DNA from: Lichenicola sp964248625
Lineage (GTDB): Bacteria > Pseudomonadota > Alphaproteobacteria > Acetobacterales > Acetobacteraceae
Assembly (NCBI GenBank): GCA_964248625.1
Contig: CAXTZG010000078.1
Coordinates: forward strand, 1-18,600
Direction of reading: 5' to 3'
Length of the DNA stretch: 18,600 nt
Positions 1 to 9,312 of this stretch are shown one piece after another (position 1 is the first letter of the stretch; every line of letters starts with the position of its first letter). The notes under the pieces were generated by a model. The model did no database searches and was not told where the DNA came from. It worked only from the letters and a program-made list of their open reading frames with translations. The translations under genes were made by a program, and so were the position numbers.

Positions 1-2219
<2,219 letters not shown>

Positions 2220-2309
2220 GCTCAGATGGTCGGTCGGACGGGTACGGTTTGCAAGCGGCCGCGGCCGACGGCACCCTTTGCGCGGCAATGCCTGCCGGAA
2301 GCGACGCCC

Positions 2310-3842
2310 ATGTTCGACCGACCGCTCGACTGCCTGATCGACGAGGCGGCGCTGGGCGACCGCCCGGTGCGCGAGATCCGCGCGATCCGGCCTGCCGGAC
2401 TGGCGGCACTGCTCGCGTCGCTGCCGCCGGCGGATGCCGCCTGGCTGCGGGCGCAACGTTTCGCCGCCCGGCCGGGCGAGCTGGTGACGATGCCCGGACC
2501 GGACGGGATCGCCGGCGCCGTGCTCGGACTGGGCGACGCGCCGATGCCGGGCAGGACCCAGGGTCCGCATGCCTTCGGCAGCCTCGCCACCGTCCTGTCC
2601 GACGCCGGGCCGGCCGAGATCACCGCGTCGCCCGCGGCGGCGGCGGCCGAACCGGCGGCTCCGGCCTGGCGGCTGCTGCTGCCGCCCGACATGTCGGTCG
2701 ATGACGCCGTGCTCGGCTTCTGTCTCGGCGCCTACCGGTTCAACCTGCTCCGCACGGCGCGTCCGGCGCCGGCGCCGGCGCTGCTGGTGCGGCCGACCGG
2801 GTCGGACGAGGCGGCCGCGGTCGCACGCGCGATCTGGCTGACGCGCGACCTCATCAACATGCCGGCCAACCTGCTCGGTCCGGTCGAGCTCGCCGAGGCC
2901 GGCCGTGCGGTGATGACGGCGTCCGGCGCCGAGGCCCGGATCGTCTCGGGCGGCGCGCTGGCAGAGGCCTATCCGACGATCGAGGCGGTCGGCGCCGGAT
3001 CGGCACGGCCGCCGCAGGTGCTGGTCGCGCATTGGCGCGGCACGGGCGCTGCCGACGATGCGCCGCTGCTGTCGCTGGTCGGCAAGGGCGTCTGCTTCGA
3101 CACCGGCGGCTATGATCTCAAGCCGTCGGCCGCGATGCTGCGGATGAAGAAGGACATGGGCGGGGCTGCGATCATGCTGTCGCTGGCGCGGCTGGTCATT
3201 GCGCGCGACCTGCCGGTGCGCCTGGCGCTGCGACTCGGCTGCGTCGAAAACAGCGTGTCCGGAACAGCGATGCGGCCGTCCGACGTGCTGCGCACCCGTC
3301 GCGGCCTGACCGTCGAGATCGGCAACACCGACGGCGAGGGACGGCTCGTCCTGTGCGACCTGCTTGCGGAGGCATCGGACGAGCAGCCGGATCTGCTGCT
3401 CGACGCAGCCACGCTGACCGGGGCGGCACGCGTGGCGCTGGGTCCGGATCTTCCCGCCATGTTCTGCAACAGCGACGCCGCGGCTTTCCTGCTGCTCGTG
3501 GCCGGACAGCGCGCGCATGATCCGCTCTGGCGGATGCCGCTCTGGGCGGGCTACGACGACTGGCTTTCAAGCAATGTTGCCGACCTGAACAATGTGTCAT
3601 CCAGAGCCATGGCGGGCGCGATCACGGCTGCACTGTTCCTGCAGCGTTTCGTTGAACCATCGATCCGCTGGGCTCATATCGACAGTTACGCCTGGAACGA
3701 TCACGCCCGCCCGGGCCGTCCGGAAGGCGGCGAGGCCCTCGGCCTGCAGGCGCTGTTCCACGCCGTGTTGCCGATTCTTAATCTCGAAAACCGACCGAAA
3801 CAGTCTGGTAACGTCATTGGCACTGAACCAACTCAAACCTGA
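2310..3842 (+). CDS. Leucyl aminopeptidase family protein (peptidase family M17)
   Basis: A cytosolic di-metal aminopeptidase that removes N-terminal residues from peptides. It is 510 aa, the usual M17 length (about 460-510). The metal and catalytic residues of the family can be read in order: K259 and D264 in GKGVCFDTGG, catalytic K271 in DLKPS, D282 in MKKDMGG, then D341, E343 and catalytic R345 in NTDGEGRL (339-346). The family signature is normally NTDAEGRL, so there is an Ala-to-Gly change at the fourth position while all ligands are kept. Start ATG 2310 is supported by GGAAG at 2297-2301, eight bases upstream. The long open frame upstream of it is antisense to the helicase and is not part of this protein. 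No downstream partner overlaps it; the MarR gene follows after 158 bp. PepA-like in fold, but the PepA/PepB subtype is not assigned. Confidence 0.95.
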   Translation: MFDRPLDCLIDEAALGDRPVREIRAIRPAGLAALLASLPPADAAWLRAQRFAARPGELVTMPGPDGIAGAVLGLGDAPMPGRTQGPHAFGSLATVLSDAGPAEITASPAAAAAEPAAPAWRLLLPPDMSVDDAVLGFCLGAYRFNLLRTARPAPAPALLVRPTGSDEAAAVARAIWLTRDLINMPANLLGPVELAEAGRAVMTASGAEARIVSGGALAEAYPTIEAVGAGSARPPQVLVAHWRGTGAADDAPLLSLVGKGVCFDTGGYDLKPSAAMLRMKKDMGGAAIMLSLARLVIARDLPVRLALRLGCVENSVSGTAMRPSDVLRTRRGLTVEIGNTDGEGRLVLCDLLAEASDEQPDLLLDAATLTGAARVALGPDLPAMFCNSDAAAFLLLVAGQRAHDPLWRMPLWAGYDDWLSSNVADLNNVSSRAMAGAITAALFLQRFVEPSIRWAHIDSYAWNDHARPGRPEGGEALGLQALFHAVLPILNLENRPKQSGNVIGTEPTQT

Positions 3843-4000
3843 GCCTTATAGGGGAGTGCCATGATGGCCGCCGGAGAGTTGCTCTTGGGCGAGCCGGCCG
3901 CACCGGATTCTCGGTTCCGCAGACATCGCTCACCAGGTTCAGGATGGGCCGCCGGCGCGGCACGCAGCCATCCCGGTTCGATCAAGAAAGGATTTACTTT

Positions 4001-4393
4001 ATGGCGCAGGTCGCAACCACCGACCATCTGGTCGCAACACTTCGGGATACAATTGTTTCGATGGTCCGTCGTGACGGCCCCGATCTGTCCGCGCGGCAGC
4101 TGGGCGTGTTCCTGACGTGCTACCTGCAGGAAGGCGCACACACCGTTCGCGGTCTCGCAGCCGATCTGAACGTGTCCAAGCCGGCGATCACGCGGGCGCT
4201 GGACCGTCTCGGCGAGCTCGATCTCGCGCGTCGCAAGGTCGATCCGATGGATCGTCGTTCGATCCTCGTGCAGCGGACCCTGAAGGGCACGGCCTATCTT
4301 CGCGAGCTGCGCTCGATCATGTCGGAAGCGTCGGGCACCGCGAAGCGGGCCGACCGCTCCGAGGAACGCGGCAGCCGGCGCGCGGCAGGCTGA
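4001..4393 (+). CDS. MarR-family winged helix-turn-helix transcriptional regulator
   Basis: A 130 aa DNA-binding regulator that should act as a dimer. Residues about 30-100 form the winged helix: ARQLGVFLTCYLQEG, then recognition region VRGLAADLNVSKPAITRALD and wing LDLARRKVDPMDRRSILVQ, typical of MarR proteins (DxRR in the wing). The C-terminal 20 residues are charged and probably disordered. Start ATG 4001 is chosen because AGAAAGGA lies about nine bases upstream; an earlier in-frame start at 3944 would add 19 residues with no ribosome site. Arg codons include more CGT than in most neighbours, which may mean strong expression. It stands alone between the aminopeptidase and an exported protein, so its target is unknown. 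Ligand is not predictable from sequence. Confidence 0.9.
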   Translation: MAQVATTDHLVATLRDTIVSMVRRDGPDLSARQLGVFLTCYLQEGAHTVRGLAADLNVSKPAITRALDRLGELDLARRKVDPMDRRSILVQRTLKGTAYLRELRSIMSEASGTAKRADRSEERGSRRAAG

Positions 4394-4489
4394 CCCGGGC
4401 CGCAACCCTGAAGATGGCGCTGCGATAGGACAGGATAACGGGCCTGCGGACCGCAGACCTGTTGTCAGCCTCGGTTTAGGAACTGTCTC

Positions 4490-4948
4490 ATGCGGATGGC
4501 CATCTTTGCTTCAAGTCTCGTTCTCGTCGCCGGGGGCATGGCGTCGCCCGTGCTCGCCGCCCAGGATCCGGGGATCTCCGGCCCCCCCGACGGACGCGTG
4601 ACCATCGTCTCCAGGTCGGCCGACATCGGGATCGGCGCCAGCTGGGGCAACGGCGTGCTGCGCTATGCCGGCCACAGCTACAAGTTCAGCGTCAAGGGCG
4701 TCGACGTGGCGGCGGTCGGCTATTCCAAGGTCGTCGGTCACGGTCGGGTCTATAACCTGAAGCATCTGCACGATTTCGACGGCACCTATGGGGCGGCCAA
4801 TGGCGAGGCGACCGCCGGCAGGGGTCTCGGCGGCCAGGTGCTCAAGAACGGCAACGGTGTCGAGATCCGCATCGACGACATCAGCAAGGGCGCGCGTCTG
4901 GCAGGTGCGGTCCAGGGCATCGAGCTCACCCTCGCACCTGGCGCCTAG
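4490..4948 (+). CDS. Small exported protein of unknown function
   Basis: A 152 aa protein with a clear Sec signal peptide: MRMAIF, a hydrophobic core (residues about 3-20) and a likely cleavage after VLA at about residue 23, before AQDPG. The mature part is rich in Gly and small beta-type residues, with GASWGNGVLRYAGHSYKF, GRVYNLKHLHDFDGTYG and LKNGNGVEIRID. This resembles a widespread group of proteobacterial exported proteins that carry a GxGxL-Y-G-Y-F core followed by a VYNL/ASNL-DF-GTY segment; I do not know a function for it and do not assign a domain number. No lipobox and no membrane segment beyond the signal. Start ATG 4490 has AGGAA at 4479-4483. Its TAG stop touches the stop of the convergent transferase gene with no base between them. 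Confidence 0.85.
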   Translation: MRMAIFASSLVLVAGGMASPVLAAQDPGISGPPDGRVTIVSRSADIGIGASWGNGVLRYAGHSYKFSVKGVDVAAVGYSKVVGHGRVYNLKHLHDFDGTYGAANGEATAGRGLGGQVLKNGNGVEIRIDDISKGARLAGAVQGIELTLAPGA

Positions 4949-6007
4949 TCAGGACCAGCGGCCCAGTCCGGCGCGCGCTGCGCGCCGCCGGATCAGGATC
5001 GTCCAACCGAGCTGCGGCAGCATGACCAGCAGCAGCGCTGCGGCGGGCCGCCCCGGCGCCATCCAGCTCCCGAGCAGCCCGCCCCACAACACGAATCCCC
5101 AATGCAGGACGGCGATGGCCGGGCGCGGAATGCCGGTCCGGGCGGCGACCTGATAAAGGTGCCCGCGATGCGCCTGCGTAAGCCGTTCGCCGCCGAGCAG
5201 CCGTCTGCACAGGGTGAAGCACACGTCCCAGAGGATGCCCGCCAGCATCAGCGGCACTGCCAAGGCGGCGATTCCGGTAGCATCGTCGCATAGCAGGAAC
5301 AGCGCCAGTCCCCCGGCGAGCTGGCCGCAGACCTGGCTGCCGACATCGCCCAGGAAGATCCGCCCCCTGGGGTAGTTGAAGGGCAGGAAGCCGATCAGAC
5401 CGGCAGCCGCCATCGTCGCGACACCGACCAGAAGCGGATCGCCGAGCCTCCAGCCGTGACCGGCCGCCAGCAGGCAGAGCAGGGCGATGCTGCCCGCCGC
5501 CAGCCCGTTCATGCCGTCGATGAAGTTGGTGGCGTTGGTCACCAGCATCAGCCAGCCCATTGCCAGCGGCAGGAGCGGGATCAGCAGCATCGGCGGCGGC
5601 AGGGCGGGCAGCGTCGACAGCGCGGCGCCGATGGTCAGCAGCGAGACTGCGAGCTGCGCGCCGAGCTTGGCCTGGAAGCCGAACTGATGGACATCGTCGG
5701 CCCAGGACACCGTCGCCAGCAGCAGCACCCCGCTCAGGAACAGGCCGCAGGCCGGGGCCCGGTCGTGCGCATGCGGCAGCAGCGCCAGCGACAGCGGCAT
5801 GCCCAGCAGCAGGCACGCGACCATGCCGACGCCGCCGCCCTTGGGCACCGGACGGTCGTGCGCGCTTCGCCCGCCCGGCACGTCCATGACCGCTAGCCGG
5901 ATCATCCGGCGCACCAGGACGACGGACAGCAGGACGCCCAGCAGGCCGAGCAGCAGCAACCAGACGAGGTCCGAGCCGGTATCCGCCGCCGCTCCGTCGA
6001 CCGCCAT
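4949..6007 (-). CDS. WecA/MraY-like polyprenyl-phosphate sugar-1-phosphate transferase
   Basis: An integral membrane enzyme expected to move a sugar-1-phosphate (typically GlcNAc-1-P or a related HexNAc-1-P) from a UDP sugar to undecaprenyl phosphate, starting a lipid-linked glycan on the inner face of the membrane. About 352 aa with around ten hydrophobic segments. Family motifs in order: DVPGGRSAHDRPVPKGGGVG near the N terminus, the Mg-binding SWADDVHQ, NATNFIDGMNGLAAG, FNYPRGRIFLGDVGS, and the His-containing ERLTQAHRGHLYQ. These fit the WecA/TagO/WbcO branch better than MraY. ATG 6007 is preferred since GGAG lies seven bases upstream; ATG 6013 is two codons earlier and nearly touches that site. 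It diverges from the dehydratase gene (107 bp) and probably serves the same glycan pathway. Sugar specificity cannot be read from sequence. Confidence 0.92.
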   Translation of the reverse strand: MAVDGAAADTGSDLVWLLLLGLLGVLLSVVLVRRMIRLAVMDVPGGRSAHDRPVPKGGGVGMVACLLLGMPLSLALLPHAHDRAPACGLFLSGVLLLATVSWADDVHQFGFQAKLGAQLAVSLLTIGAALSTLPALPPPMLLIPLLPLAMGWLMLVTNATNFIDGMNGLAAGSIALLCLLAAGHGWRLGDPLLVGVATMAAAGLIGFLPFNYPRGRIFLGDVGSQVCGQLAGGLALFLLCDDATGIAALAVPLMLAGILWDVCFTLCRRLLGGERLTQAHRGHLYQVAARTGIPRPAIAVLHWGFVLWGGLLGSWMAPGRPAAALLLVMLPQLGWTILIRRRAARAGLGRWS

Positions 6008-6052
6008 CGCCATTCTCCGGACGCGCTTCGCATGGATCTCCCCGGGCCACGA

Positions 6053-6075
6053 GCCGTCGGCTGCGTTGCGACGGC
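6053..6075. promoter_or_regulatory. Inverted repeat between divergent glycan genes
   Basis: GCCGTCG (6053-6059) and CGACGGC (6069-6075) are perfect 7-bp inverted arms separated by 9 bases. They lie in the 107-bp region between the start of the WecA-like gene (minus) and the CapD-like gene (plus). It could be an operator or an mRNA hairpin; in DNA this GC-rich a 7-bp arm can also occur by chance. Confidence 0.3.
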
Positions 6076-6114
6076 CTTCTAGCGCCGGGGAGGCTGGGCT
6101 ATAGGGGCGCGCAG

Positions 6115-8130
6115 ATGGCCTCGCAACGTCCTCCCGTGCGTCCCGCATCCGGGACGCCGTCCGCCACGCCCAGCCGCCGCGAAAGGCTGCGCCCGCTGAA
6201 CCGTATCCTCGTCAACATGGCGCTCGACGGCGCCCTGGCGGCGGCGGCGGCGCCGATCGCGCGCTGGCTTGCCGATCCGCAGGGCGGGCTGATCCACCCG
6301 CTCTGGTTCCTGGCCAGCGGCGCCATCACCCTGCTCGTGGTCGGCGTGCCGTTCCGCATCCCGCAGCAGTACTGGCGCTTCTCCGGCGTGGCCGACCTGC
6401 TCGGCATCGCCGGCGCGTCGGTGGTCAGCGCCCTGCTGTTCGCCGGCCTGCTGCTTGCCACCGGCTTTCATCTGCCCAGCGTCAGCTTCCCGATCATCCA
6501 CGCGCTGACGCTGCTGGTGCTGCTCGGCTCGCTCCGGATCGTTTATCGCCTGTCGCAGGGGCGGCCGATCGGCGCCAGCGGTGCGGCCACCCAGCGCGTG
6601 CTGCTGATCGGCGCCGACGAGGCGGCCGACCTGTTCCTGCGCGCGGTGCGACGCGAGCGGGCGACGGTTCTGCGCATCGTCGGGCTGCTGGCGCGCGGCA
6701 GCCATCAGCCGGGCCGGCGCATCCACGGCGTGCCGATCCTGGGAACGGTGCGCGACGTCGGCGCCGTGCTCGCCCGGCTGGAGCAGCAGGGGCGCCGGCC
6801 GGACGGGCTGGTGGTCACCGACTCGGATCTGCGCGGCGAGGATCTGGCGATCGTGATCCGGGCTGCGGAAGCCCTCGCGATCCCGGTCCGGCGCGTGCCG
6901 GACCCGACCGCCCTGTCGCCGGCGGCGCGGGTGGAGCTGCGTCCGGTAGCCATCGAGGACCTGCTCAACCGGCCGCAGGTCGCGCTGGATCGCGTCGCCA
7001 TGGCGCGGCTCGTCGCCGGGCGCCGGGTGCTGGTCACCGGTGCCGGCGGCACCATCGGCTCGGAACTGGCGCGCCAGGTGGCGGCGCTGGCGCCGGCGAT
7101 GCTGGTGCTGCTCGACCATGGCGAATTCGCGCTGTGGCAGATCGACCTGGAGCTCGCCGAGGGCGCCTCGGCCGGCATCGCCCGGCGCAGCGTCGTCGCC
7201 GACATCCGCGACGCCCGCCGGCTGGCCGAGCTGTTCGCGGAAGTGCGGCCGGAGATCGTGTTCCACGCCGCCGCCCTGAAGCACGTGCCGATCGTCGAGG
7301 CCAACCCGTCCGAAGGCATGCTGACCAACATCGTCGGCACCCGGCATGTCGCCGATGCGGCCCGGCTCGCCGGTTGCGCCGAGATGGTGCTGATCTCCAC
7401 CGACAAGGCGGTCAATCCGAGCAGCCTGATGGGCGCCTCCAAGCGGGCGGCCGAGATGTACTGCCAGTCGCTCGACATCGCGGCGCGCCGCGCCGGTGCC
7501 GGCATGCGCTGCGTGACCGTCCGCTTCGGCAACGTGCTGGGCAGCACGGGCTCGGTGGTGCCGCTGTTCCGCCGCCAGCTGGAACGGGGCGGCCCGCTCA
7601 CCGTCACCCATCCCGACATGCAGCGCTATTTCATGACCGTGCCGGAAGCGGTCGGGCTGGTGCTGCAGGCCAGTGCGGTGGGCGCCGGGACGGGCAGCAG
7701 CCCCGGCACCGACGCGCTGCTCGGCGATGGCGGCATCTTCGTTCTCGACATGGGCGAGCCGGTCAAGATCGTCGATCTGGCGCGGCAGATGATCCGGCTC
7801 GCCGGTTTGCGTCCGGAGCAGGACGTGCAGATCCGCTACACCGGCCTGCGTCCGGGCGAGAAGCTGTTCGAGGAGCTGTTCCACGGTCGCGAGCCGCCGC
7901 TGCCGACCGGTCATCCCGGCCTGCTGGTGGCGACGCCGCGCACGTCCGACGCGCTTGCCGTCGGTCAGGCGCTCGATGCGATCGGCACCGCCTGCCGCGC
8001 CGGCCGCACCGACGAGGCGCTGGTTCTGCTCAAGCGCCTGGTGCCCGAGTTCGCGCACAACCCGGAGGGGCTGATCTCGATCGACGGCCCTGCAGCCGCC
8101 CGCATCGAACCGGAGACGACCCTGCCATGA
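6115..8130 (+). CDS. CapD/WbpM-like membrane nucleotide-sugar 4,6-dehydratase
   Basis: A 671 aa polysaccharide-biosynthesis protein. Residues about 30-145 hold four hydrophobic segments, 160-290 form an N-terminal Rossmann-like CoA-binding-type domain (QRVLLIGADEAAD), and 300-600 form the SDR-type catalytic domain. TGAGGTIGSE (308-317) is the NAD(P) loop and STDKAVNPSSLMGASK (428-443) is the catalytic region in which Met replaces the usual Tyr of YxxxK, as in the long WbpM/FlaA1 class. LRPGEKLFEELF near 580 is also a family hallmark. These enzymes act on UDP-GlcNAc or similar, giving a 4-keto-6-deoxy sugar. ATG 6115 has AGGGG at 6103-6107. Its stop overlaps the aminotransferase start as ATGA, so the two are cotranslated. 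Full length, no sign of damage; the exact UDP-sugar is inferred from family only. Confidence 0.93.
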   Translation: MASQRPPVRPASGTPSATPSRRERLRPLNRILVNMALDGALAAAAAPIARWLADPQGGLIHPLWFLASGAITLLVVGVPFRIPQQYWRFSGVADLLGIAGASVVSALLFAGLLLATGFHLPSVSFPIIHALTLLVLLGSLRIVYRLSQGRPIGASGAATQRVLLIGADEAADLFLRAVRRERATVLRIVGLLARGSHQPGRRIHGVPILGTVRDVGAVLARLEQQGRRPDGLVVTDSDLRGEDLAIVIRAAEALAIPVRRVPDPTALSPAARVELRPVAIEDLLNRPQVALDRVAMARLVAGRRVLVTGAGGTIGSELARQVAALAPAMLVLLDHGEFALWQIDLELAEGASAGIARRSVVADIRDARRLAELFAEVRPEIVFHAAALKHVPIVEANPSEGMLTNIVGTRHVADAARLAGCAEMVLISTDKAVNPSSLMGASKRAAEMYCQSLDIAARRAGAGMRCVTVRFGNVLGSTGSVVPLFRRQLERGGPLTVTHPDMQRYFMTVPEAVGLVLQASAVGAGTGSSPGTDALLGDGGIFVLDMGEPVKIVDLARQMIRLAGLRPEQDVQIRYTGLRPGEKLFEELFHGREPPLPTGHPGLLVATPRTSDALAVGQALDAIGTACRAGRTDEALVLLKRLVPEFAHNPEGLISIDGPAAARIEPETTLP

Positions 8131-9290
8131 GCGCCGATCCGCAGCATCCGGCACCGGACCGCCAGGTGGCGTTCCTCGACCTGAAGGCGCAGCAGGCGCG
8201 CATCGCCCCCGCTTTGCGCGCCCGGCTGGAGGCGGTGCTGGCGCACTGCCAGTTCGTGCTCGGGCCGGAGGTGACGGAGCTCGAGCAGCGGCTCGCGGGC
8301 TATTGCGGGGCCGCGCACTGCGTGGCGGTGAGTTCCGGCACCGACGCGCTGCAGATCGCCATGATGGCCGAGGGCATCGGTCCGGGCTGCGCGGTGTTCC
8401 TGCCGGCCTTCACCTACACCGCGACCGCCGAGGTGCCGCTGGTGCTGGGCGCGGTGCCGGTGTTCGTCGATGTCGATCCGCAGACCTTCCAGATCGACAC
8501 CGCCCATCTGCGCGCCCGGATCGACGCGGTGCGGCGCGAGGGCAGGCTGCGTCCGGCGGCGATCATCGGCGTCGACCTGTTCGGCCAGCCGGCGCCGTGG
8601 GCGGTGCTGCGCGCGATTGCCGGCGAGTCCGGCCTGTTCCTGCTCGACGACTGCGCGCAGAGCTTCGGCGCCAGCCTCGGCAACGCCAAGCTCGGACGCG
8701 AGGCCGATGTCACCGCGATCAGCTTCTTTCCGTCCAAGCCGCTGGGCGGCTACGGCGACGGCGGCGCGCTGCTGACCGACGACGGCGATCGCGCGAGGCT
8801 CTACCGGAGCCTGCGCTCGCATGGCGAGGGCGGGACGCGCTACGAGGTGCTGCGCACCGGCATGAACGGCCGGCTCGACACGCTGCAGGCGGCCGTGCTG
8901 CTGGCCAAGCTCGACGTGTTCGAGGCCGAGCTCGTGCGCCGCAGCGAGATCGCACGCGCCTACGACCTGGGCCTGGCCGGCCGCGTTGCCATTCCGGTTC
9001 GTGTCCCAGACAGCAGCAGCGCCTGGGCGGTGTATGCCGTGCTGCTGCCGGGTCCGGCCGAGCGGGACGCGCTGCAGGCCGGGCTGCAACGCCGTGGGGT
9101 GCCGACCGCGATCTATTATCCGCGGCCGCTGCATCTGCAGCCGGCATACCGGCCGCACCATGACGGCGCCGCCCTGCCGGTGTCGGAAGCTCTTGCCGGC
9201 CGCATCCTGGCGCTGCCGATCCATCCCGAGCTCGACGAGGCCGACATCCGCCACGTCATCGACTCCGTCTGCGGCGCGCTCGCCGGCTGA
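8127..9290 (+). CDS. DegT/DnrJ/EryC1/StrS-family sugar aminotransferase (WbpE-like)
   Basis: A 387 aa PLP enzyme of fold type I that aminates a keto-sugar nucleotide. The N terminus FLDLKAQQARI, then VLAHCQFVLGPEVTELE and SSGTDALQI are very close to the WbpE pattern. DDCAQSFGA holds the PLP-ring Asp and FFPSKPLGGYGDGGA holds the Schiff-base lysine K204. The C-terminal AIYYPRPLHLQPAY and LALPIHPELD are also normal for the family. The ATG at 8127 overlaps the dehydratase stop by four bases (ATGA), which fixes the start and implies translational coupling. With the upstream 4,6-dehydratase it can be read as a two-step path to an amino-deoxy sugar. WbpE itself acts at C3 of a 3-keto uronic acid, whereas a dehydratase partner predicts C4, so position of amination is open. 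Confidence 0.93.
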   Translation: MSADPQHPAPDRQVAFLDLKAQQARIAPALRARLEAVLAHCQFVLGPEVTELEQRLAGYCGAAHCVAVSSGTDALQIAMMAEGIGPGCAVFLPAFTYTATAEVPLVLGAVPVFVDVDPQTFQIDTAHLRARIDAVRREGRLRPAAIIGVDLFGQPAPWAVLRAIAGESGLFLLDDCAQSFGASLGNAKLGREADVTAISFFPSKPLGGYGDGGALLTDDGDRARLYRSLRSHGEGGTRYEVLRTGMNGRLDTLQAAVLLAKLDVFEAELVRRSEIARAYDLGLAGRVAIPVRVPDSSSAWAVYAVLLPGPAERDALQAGLQRRGVPTAIYYPRPLHLQPAYRPHHDGAALPVSEALAGRILALPIHPELDEADIRHVIDSVCGALAG

Positions 9291-9312
9291 CGGCGCGATC
9301 GGTCAGCGAGCG
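9277..9312. terminator. Possible bidirectional hairpin across two convergent stop codons
   Basis: GCTGAC (9286-9291) and GTCAGC (9302-9307) are complementary and carry the TGA stop of the aminotransferase and the stop of the diguanylate cyclase, one in each arm. An alternative, partly competing pair is CGCTCGC (9277-9283) with GCGAGCG (9306-9312). There is no T tract on either side, so an intrinsic terminator is only a possibility. Confidence 0.3.

Noticed and set aside
2220..3518. Minus-strand open frame that would extend the helicase upstream by over 400 residues
   Set aside because: It is antisense to the conserved aminopeptidase, low-complexity, and the helicase begins normally at 2219.
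6079..8154. Minus-strand open frame of 691 codons opposite the dehydratase
   Set aside because: Gln/Arg/His-rich shadow of a fully recognisable gene.
7965..9254. Minus-strand open frame of 429 codons opposite the aminotransferase
   Set aside because: Shadow composition and no motif; the plus strand carries a complete PLP enzyme.
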